Of a DNA stretch of 64,000 bases, positions 42,001 to 51,000 are shown piece after piece. The stretch comes from Scatophagus argus (Eukaryota; Chordata; Actinopteri; Scatophagidae). A program made the position numbers and the translations under genes. A model generated the notes under the pieces. The model was given only the letters and a program-made list of their open reading frames with translations, ran no database searches and had not been told where the DNA came from. The stretch covers positions 11,674,001-11,738,000 of the forward strand of contig NC_058494.1 in NCBI RefSeq assembly GCF_020382885.2. Direction: 5' to 3'. Each line of letters starts with the position of its first letter. Within the stretch, counting starts at the first letter, position 1.

Positions 42001-45000
42001 ACCAAATGTACATGTTTTTGGCACTGTGGGAGACCTGGAGAAAACCCACGCAGGCACAGGGAGAACATGCAAATCCACACAGAAGGGCCCAGATTGGGAT
42101 TCGAACATAGAACCCTCTTGCTAACCACCGTGCCACCCCTGTCTAGTCACATTTAATTATAATCCATTTCTATAGATAATAGTCTTATGTGTTACACAAC
42201 ACTACATTTATGATTGTGTGACTGTATCTTTTGTTTTTATCCCTTCATTTGTTATCCAAGTCTTTTGCTTCCACGTATCTATTTCTTCTCAAACTGTAAA
42301 TATCTTTTCTGTTGTTGAATATGTAGTTTGTTCTGACGACTTCCTGTGTCACATGTTTCAGGTGGTGATGAAACAAAACGCTGTGATTGAGCACCTGAAG
42401 CAGAAGAAGACCATGACGCCTGCAGAGAGAGAAGAGAATCAGAGGTTTGTGTAACTGTGGGCTTGAAAATCATATTTCAAATGTTTTTGTTGAAGTGTTC
42501 TTGGTCCTTGGAAGAATTTTCTTACCAGTTAGACTGAACACACTGTTGCGACTTGTTTTTGAAACATGTATCACAAAAATGGAAACAATAGCATCACAGA
42601 AATTATGTTTAATGTCCATTATCTCTGGGACAGTTCTTTCAGTCATTTCTGTCTTACGTTCTGATCATATCGATCTGCACCGTCGTCACTTAAGCAGTCT
42701 ATCCTCTCTCTGTTCGGCTTTTGTCCAGCACTCTATTGGCAGGTACCACACAACAAGTGAATGTGTATAACCAGCTTCAGCTGCATACACTCACTGTGAG
42801 CTTTACAAGCAAGAAGACAAAGACAAACCAATTTAGAAATGAGAGGAGTTGTACAGTAAAATCCCACAGGGCCCTCCCAGTCCTTCATGTGGTTTAAACT
42901 TTGATTGAAAATAGTTTATTCGCTTGGTATCATTTGATAAAATAATTAAGATTAAATAATCAAATTTTTTCTTTGCACCTTAGGGAATTCTCCATAATCA
43001 GCTTTTTACTTTAACCTAGTATCATCTCAGTGACAAATACCACTGCTGCTTTACTGGTACATTTTCATGTGTTTTTAGTAGTTCTTTCCTCAGGGTGAGA
43101 TACTGTAGTTCCCAAGGGACTCACTGAAGACCTGTAGTTGTTAGTCTACTTTTCACCTTGAACAGGCACCGTTTTACTCTATGGGCAGAGTTAGGACTAC
43201 TACAAAAACAGAAATAAAATAAAAGTCAAAGTAGTGGAATGTTTCCAAAGGTTCCCTGCTGTTTTATATGTTGTAGATAGATTATACTCTGACCTGCAGT
43301 TGACCCTGACAACCATGTGTTTATGTCCACAGACAGTGTGTCAACACTATGCCCATTCACACAAACCTGAAATACCAAACCTAGACTGCCGTGACATCAC
43401 TTCAGTAGCTCTGTCTGTTGTCTGTCTCTCTGCTTATTTTTCATCCTTTTTCCATTTCTTCATGTCATCCTTTTCTCTCGCTTTTCCATCAAAACACGAC
43501 TCTGTTCGCACTAAACTCTGACATCAGCTTGCATGTGTTTGTGTGCGTCCTGTTTAGTCTCCTCCACTTTCCTTGCTGCATTTGCAGTGTGTACTTCAGT
43601 GGCCCATCTTCGACCTCTGCAGCCATGGACGTGTTTTGTGTTATTCACACAAACATGCACTGAACGCAGCATTCTGTTACTGAACAGTTTTCGATCCTAG
43701 TTGTGAATGTTAGCAAACACAAGTGAACATACTGTGTGGACGGAGCCATGAATTGCCACGATTTTCTGGAAGATACCTATGTCATTTTGCCAAAATTCTT
43801 GTGGAGATTTCATAGTGTCTTCCAGATTTTTTTTCTTCTTCATTGCTTAATATTTCTTTTACTTCCTTTTGGTTTGCACAAAGTTGTATCATTACGCAGT
43901 ACACGACTCTAGGCCTGACCCTGAATTCCCGTGTGCATTTCCTTTGCTTGAATTTGTGTTCATGACCTTTCCCATATTTACAAGAGCAGCGAGGCTTCCC
44001 AGTCATCATCTATCTGTCCATCACATCTCTCTTCCACTCCCCTGCTACTGAAACACAGGGTCTCATGCAAATAAACACTGGTCAACCGTATATCCCTCTA
44101 CATCTGTAAGACACGTGGCTCAGAAACATAACTTCCCAGACTTATCAGGGTTCTCAGGGATGATGGCTCGACTGCACCTCTTTTAGGAAGGATCCATGTT
44201 TTTTGATTGTAAGATCAGTTTGTCAGGTCATGCAGAAAGTGTTCACACTCGTCTCTTTCTTTCTCGATCTCTCTCTATCTCTCTCTCTGTCTTTCTTTTT
44301 TTACGAAGCTGCAACCATACAGCCGCCTGAAGCATTTACAAGCAGTACAAACGGAAGTTGTTGGGAAAAGCAAACAGTTTGCTTGTCCAAGAATTTGTTT
44401 TTGTGCTTTAGCCCTTATTTGATAGTTCACAGCAGAGAAAGTCCAGGACTTTGTAGTTACGTGGCTTACACAACTGACCTACCACAAAGCCTCATGGGCT
44501 TGCTTTGAGAGAAATGCTCTCATTGTTCATTGACACGCACTGCCATTTCTTACATGTGGAAAGTTTAGATGTTCGCATTTTTGAAGTAGCCAATAGCTGT
44601 GCAGGTTGTACTTTGTGAAACATTGAAGCATTGTTTGGACTAATACCCCACTCCTGCCCACTGGTGTGTCAGAGGGATAACTTTCTTCCTCTGTGACTTT
44701 GACTGTGCTGACTTTCTGAATTCAAGATTCAGATATGTGATAATCCTTTCCCTCCCTGTACTTTTATCTGTCTTTTTGCTCTCAGCAGAAATGAGAGTAT
44801 TTAAAAAATACTGTGAACTGGCCACAGCAGTATTCCACATGGGTCCTCATTAGATTCACTATGCCTATTTCTTGAGCTGTGTTTTTAGGCAAGACTGTGC
44901 ATTTTTCCACTTTATTCAAGTAGAACAGTAAAGTGCTGTGTTCTTCCTCAGTACACAGCACTTTACTGTTCTATACAATATGCAATTATGGTCCTTTGTA

Positions 45001-48000
45001 ACTTTTAAAAGGCTGGGAGCTGGAAATCTGTAATAAATTTCTTTCCTGCTTTCCCATCTCCTGTTTGTGCCTGTCCAGGATGATAGTATGCAACCAGGTG
45101 ATGAAGTTCATCCTAGACCGGATAGACAAGGATGAGAGGCAGGCAGCCAAGAAGAGGAAGAAGGAGGAGGTGGTGGAAGCCAAGAGGAGGTTGGCGAATG
45201 CCAGCAAGCTCTCTTCACTCCTGTACCGGCACAAAGAGAGCCTCAAGATGGAGATCCTCAAGAAGCGGGCGCTTCTTGACAAGGAACTGCAGCTAGAGGC
45301 CCAGGTATGAAAGGGAGGGAAGGATGGATGGAGTACAGGAGGGACTAAACAGCATCAAAAATCCTTGGCCATTAAAATATTGTGTACATTTTCATAGTAA
45401 GGAGGCACATAAAGATAAGAAAATGGCCTCCAGAGTGCATAAAACTTTACACTCTTTGCATAATTTTAATCCCATCTTCCCTAACATTACACTCCTCAGG
45501 AGGAGCTGAAGAGAGACCTTTTACGGATGCGGAGGGAGAAGGAGAGGGCTCAGGCTGCAGCCCAACAGGCGGCCCAGGCAGCTGCCGCCGCCGCCGCCCG
45601 CAACCAGCAGCAACACACTCTGGCACACGCACACAGCATCGCCTCACAGCACCACCTCACCACGACCGTCACTTCCACACACAAGAGGAAACGGGAGGAG
45701 GAGAGAGAGACTGTGACGTCAGCCAAGTCCAAGAAGAAGAAGATGATCTCGACAACAAGCGCCAAGGAGAGCAAGAAGGACACCAAGCTCTACTGCATCT
45801 GCAAGACGCCCTACGATGAGACCAAGTATGATGATGCTCTCTTGAATACTGTCAATTCATATTACGTTGGGGGGCGCAGGTAAAGAGCACGGTAAAGATT
45901 GTTTTAAATAAAGTAAACAAACAATCTAAAAATCTGATGGCCTATTTGGAAATCTTTCTTTTTGTTTTTGCCTTTGTAGGACTGGCCAAACAAATGTAGA
46001 TCATTCATTCAGCTCGTAAGGAGGCACTAGTTAACAAACTCATGACAACTTTAATGAGTTTTAAAAACCGTGATAAAGTTTTATATATTTGACATACTGT
46101 AAACTAGTCACTGTTTTTAAGACATTAACGACAGTGCTTCTTCTCTGTGAAGGTTCTACATTGGTTGTGACTTGTGTACCAACTGGTATCATGGAGACTG
46201 TGTGGGCATCACAGAGAAGGAGGCCAAGAAGATGGATGACTACATCTGCGTGGAGTGTAAACGGGGCCAGGAAGCCAGCACAGAGGAGCTGTACTGCATC
46301 TGTCAGACACCATACGACGAGTCCCAGTAAGGCGCTGCAGGAGTGCGAGCGTGCATGCACAAGGCATAGAATATCATTTTAAAAAAGAATCAAATGATGA
46401 GTTTGTAAAATATTAGTAAAAAGTCTTAATCAGAAGCGACAAAAATGACTCCACAATGTGAACATGCTCAGAAAACTATGCGCAATACATACAATACTTT
46501 AACATGATTTTCAGCTGATGTCAACTGAAAGCAGCAGCAAATTATGTGTAAACATTACTCCTGTACGTTATCCCACTTCTTGTTCAACGAAGTAAGTTGA
46601 CACAAAATGATGTTCTCATTTGAAATGAATGATAGTGAATAAGCACTTTAGAATGAGCGAGGCCAAACTTAAGCCATCCATAGCTAATGGCCAGTGGGTT
46701 GCATCCCAGTAGCAGAAATGTTACATGAACGTATTTATTAGCAAACAGATTTCATGAAGCATCAATAATGGTGGAGTACTGGAAGTGTATGCAAGATTTA
46801 ACAAGCAGTAGCTAAGCACTCAATTCATGTCCCATGTTAATTTCATTATAAACTGACAAAAAACAGATTAAATGTGGGGGATAAATAAGTGTTTTGTGTT
46901 TTTCCTTAAATTAATTTGAGAAATTCAGATTTTAGCTCCCTGTTTTCTTATACTAACCTCACCTCTACCATCTCCTCTCTAGTGATTAGTATTAACAATT
47001 CATTTATTTAAAAAGCACATTGAAGTAAATGGCAAATGGCACAGCATCACAAGTAAAAGTGAGTTCTTCCTGCCTTCCCAGGTTTTACATCGGCTGTGAC
47101 CGGTGTCAGAACTGGTACCACGGTCGCTGTGTGGGGATCCTACAGAGCGAGGCCAACCACATCGATGAATACGTATGCCCGCAGTGTCAGTCCACAGAGG
47201 ACGCCATGACGGTCTTCACACCGCTCACTGACAAGGACTATGAGGGCCTGCGGCGAACTCTGCGTTCCTTACAGGTTAACAGCAGATTTATTGTACATGT
47301 GTTTGTCCAGTCATGTAGCCGTGAATAAAGTATCAGTACTTCAGTCAAGTAAGATCATTTCACTTACCAGGCAGGAGTAAAACAGCAACATAAAAAAGAA
47401 ATAAAGAGGCTTTTTTTTCAACCTACACCAGTGAAAGTTAACCCTATAAAATAACTTAAAAGTCTGCAATTTTATTTATGCTATTCTGCTGTGCAAATCG
47501 GGGTGATGGATAAACACTGAATATCTCTTCACATTTACTATACAGGTACACAAACACTCAGCAGCATCTGAGGTAGCAGCACTGTAATAGTAGTTTTATT
47601 TTGAAGTCTAACTCAGCTCCTCATCGCCCTACTGCAGTGTAAGAGCAGCAAACAAAAGTCCTCTGTGTCCGTCTTATCTGATGGGTTTGGCTCCCCAGAG
47701 CACTACTTGGACAGCTGCCTGGCCTGAGCATTTTTTCTAGCTTCCCTTTCTTTTCTCTTCCTCCTGCTGCCTCTTCTCCCATTTTCTCCTCCTCTCTCCA
47801 GTGGTCTGCGTAGGTGTGTGAGAACGACAGAAGTGGGGAAGAAAGCAGGAGAGAACATCTGTGTTGACCCACCTGCTCTCAGTGTCATCTTCGTGGTGCT
47901 GTTTGTTGTTCTTCATCGGTTTCAGCTCTCTCTAGTGTCTCATCTTTCTCTTTATCCCTCCCTCTCGGCCCCTCCCTCCGCTGCAGGCACATAAAATGGC

Positions 48001-51000
48001 ATGGCCGTTCCTGGAGCCAGTGGACACAAATGATGCCCCGGACTACTACAGGGTCATCAAGGAACCAATGGGTGAGTGGAGGAAACGTGGAAAAGCTTCG
48101 TCTGCATAACAGACACAAGCACAGTAGTGAATACTGACAACAAGTTTGTAACCGAATGTTTCCTGGCTATCGTGTCTCCTGTAATACTCTGAAATTCAAC
48201 CTCATTTGGGCCTTCAGCTACTCTGGACCAAAACCTTGACTCTGTTCTCATATGTACTTAAGTGGGGACTATCTTCCAGAGGGGACATGAGTTATGTGCT
48301 TTCATGAGTTCCTCCCTCGGTTTTCATTAATGTCACTTTTATTTCTTCTCTGTGGGCAGGTGAGTTCAGTTAGTGCAAACTTGTTAGTTGGTATTTTTTT
48401 AGAATTTGTAGGGGAAACTTCAACACAGTGCTGTGACCACTTAAACTTTCAACCAGCACAATAAAAACCATATAAAATAAATAAAAATCATTCCCTCTTT
48501 GACAGGAGGTGTCAACAAGCAAAGTGAGCAGAACTTATTTCAGTGAAATTGATTTCAGTGACATTTTGCAGGTAGAAAGCGTATTTGTCAATTGTTTCGA
48601 TAATCTAAAAGTTGTTTGAATCATATATGAAGGTAAATTACCAACTATTTGCTTGTTCAGCCTTCTCAGTTGTAAGAAATTGTTACTCTCCTTTTTGGAC
48701 CGCTATTAATTGAATTTAATTTGGAAATCGTTGTCAACATTTTTAGTTATTTTTCAAATTCATCAAAGAATGGTCACGTGAATTGATAATCAAAATAAAA
48801 TATCAAAGTAATTGCTAAAGTTGTGGATTATATCATAAGAAAGGACACTAAAGAACACAATACAAAATGTTATAGAAAGCAGTCAAAGGAATGCAGAGGT
48901 CCAGGCTATATTTTCTGCATGCAGAGCTATTTGAACTTGAAACATCATATCTTTTTTGACTTGGCAAAGGCCGATTGTTTGTGGCTCTGCTGTGCAGAAA
49001 AATAAAAAGATTCTCATGAATCAGCAAGTCCCCATTACTGAATTACCAGGAGTGTTGTTTTCATCTCATAATTGTTTAAGGCAGCTATGAAGCTGCAGCG
49101 CCTGAGTGGAAGCAACACCCAGTCTCTGTATCTTAAACTTTAAAACACAGCCACCAGGAGGCCAGCAGGGTGGAAGCCCTCCAACTCAGATCAAACCGGC
49201 CATGTAAATGGGCACTTACGTCAAAAGGAACTTTTTGAACTTCCACACAAACAAACCGTTAATGAGCTGGTCCGGGTCTGCCGGACTCCCTGTGGAAAGG
49301 GGACCAGCCCCACACTCGGCTCTTGTTGGCCCAGTCCAGAAAACTCTAGTCCTCCCGTCTGCCTTCTACCGCAAGAAAAAGACCTTGTTGGTTTTCAGAA
49401 AATAAAAAGGAGTATTTGGCTGGCGTAGCTGTAGCCGTTGGTAGTTTTTGGAGAGTTTTGAGATGAAATCTGATGACGGAGAAGAAGGAGGTCTTTGATA
49501 TTGGCCGTGAGGTTTGCGAGCCTCTGGCCAGCCGGGTGGGGGTTAAGGAGGTTAAAAGTCGGATGTGTTTGTTTACAATGCAGCCCCGGGGACACCGTGC
49601 AGAGCGAAGAGTGGATTATATGAAGCCTCAGCTGTTGCCAGTTAGCGTTTTTGCTAATCTTATTTTTGTTCGTTTCTAACTTGATTTAACTGGGTTAGTA
49701 ATACTGAAAAGTCCCTTAATGGGAGACCTAGACTGGGAAGCACTTCTTTGTCGTTCAGATAGTGACACTGTCCTCAGGAATGACAAACTGGTCAGATCTC
49801 AGTTTGCTGATCTGGAAGGCTGAGTAGATCGAGGTTAAAGCTGGCAGGGGTTTTGGATTTTTGCTGTCACATATAAAGTGATGGACTGTGCTCCCAGGAA
49901 TCATATTTGAAAGTCTGTCAAACAAATGCCACATAAGCTGCAATTACTTTGATGCAGACAAGCTGAATTTTGGAACAAAATCGATTAGAAAAGCCACAGA
50001 TTTGTCTGCTACTTCCGCATATTTGAAGTTTGTCTCTGGCAACAGTTTGAAATTAAATTTGGAGGGTTTTTAATTTATTTATGTTACATGCTATACATAC
50101 AGTCTTTAACCAAATCTGTTTTTTAAATCCCCTTTATTTAGACCTTTCCACCATGGAGGAGAGGTTACAGAAGCGTGAGTATGTCAAGCTGACAGAGTTT
50201 GTAGCGGACATGACCAAAATCTTCGACAACTGCCGCTACTACAACCCCAGTGACTCGCCCTTCTACCAGTGTGCCGAGGTTCTGGAGACCTTCTTTGTCC
50301 AGAAACTCAAAGGCTTCAAAGCCAGCAGGTAAGATGGGGACAGTGGTGATGGTGATGAACACTGACGAGGAAAAGAAACAAAAAAGAGTGAACAGGGAGG
50401 CAGTGGAGAAACCCTCAGAGTCAGAAAGCATCCATCGTGCAGAATGAATTGTCCTGAAGAAGGAGATGAAGTCATTAGTAGTTCCAGCGGTGCCTCGGAT
50501 CTCTGACCTCCTTGGAGTCTGAGTAGACACAGACTTTTTCTAATGAGAGCAATAAAATTTAATCTCTCATGGAAAAAAAAAATACAGATCAGATGCTAGT
50601 GGAATTCACTGAATCTTTCCTGGGTCACCATTTTGTGTTTCCTCTGAACATTTACATCACTCAATATTTTTTTTTATTTTTATTTTTTTATTTTCTGTTT
50701 TTGTTTTTTGGTTTTTTTTTGTCTTTTTGGGTTATGACTGAATGCTCGTACAACCAGCAGACTGGTTCTCATGTCTCAGAAGTCAGATGCATCTCTGAGA
50801 CAGATCAGTCTCCACATACATATGCTGTACCATTTTCAGAATAGTCTATAGTATTCTGTTTTATTTTAAAATCCCAAATTGTTTAGGGTACAGCAAAGGA
50901 TCTGTGACTTTCCCTACATTAACTGTTTTTGTTCAGCAGACTGTATGTGCTCTCAGTCCCACACTAGGTGCTCCACAGTTTCATGTTGCTGGTATCTTCG

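Noticed and set aside
44921..44973. Hairpin as a miRNA precursor (one arm contains AAAGTGC, the miR-17 family seed)
   Set aside because: The precursor would be only about 53 nt, with a fully perfect stem and no flanking lower stem; the rest of the arm does not match that family. The seed match alone is weak.
45826..45883. Extension of exon 31 into the intron (YDDALLNTV...)
   Set aside because: It would truncate PHD2; the donor at 45826 gives a perfect join to FYIGCD in exon 32.
46153..47274. Tandem PHD exons as an assembly duplication
   Set aside because: The two units differ throughout at the DNA and protein level, and vertebrate BPTF long isoforms carry the same two fingers.
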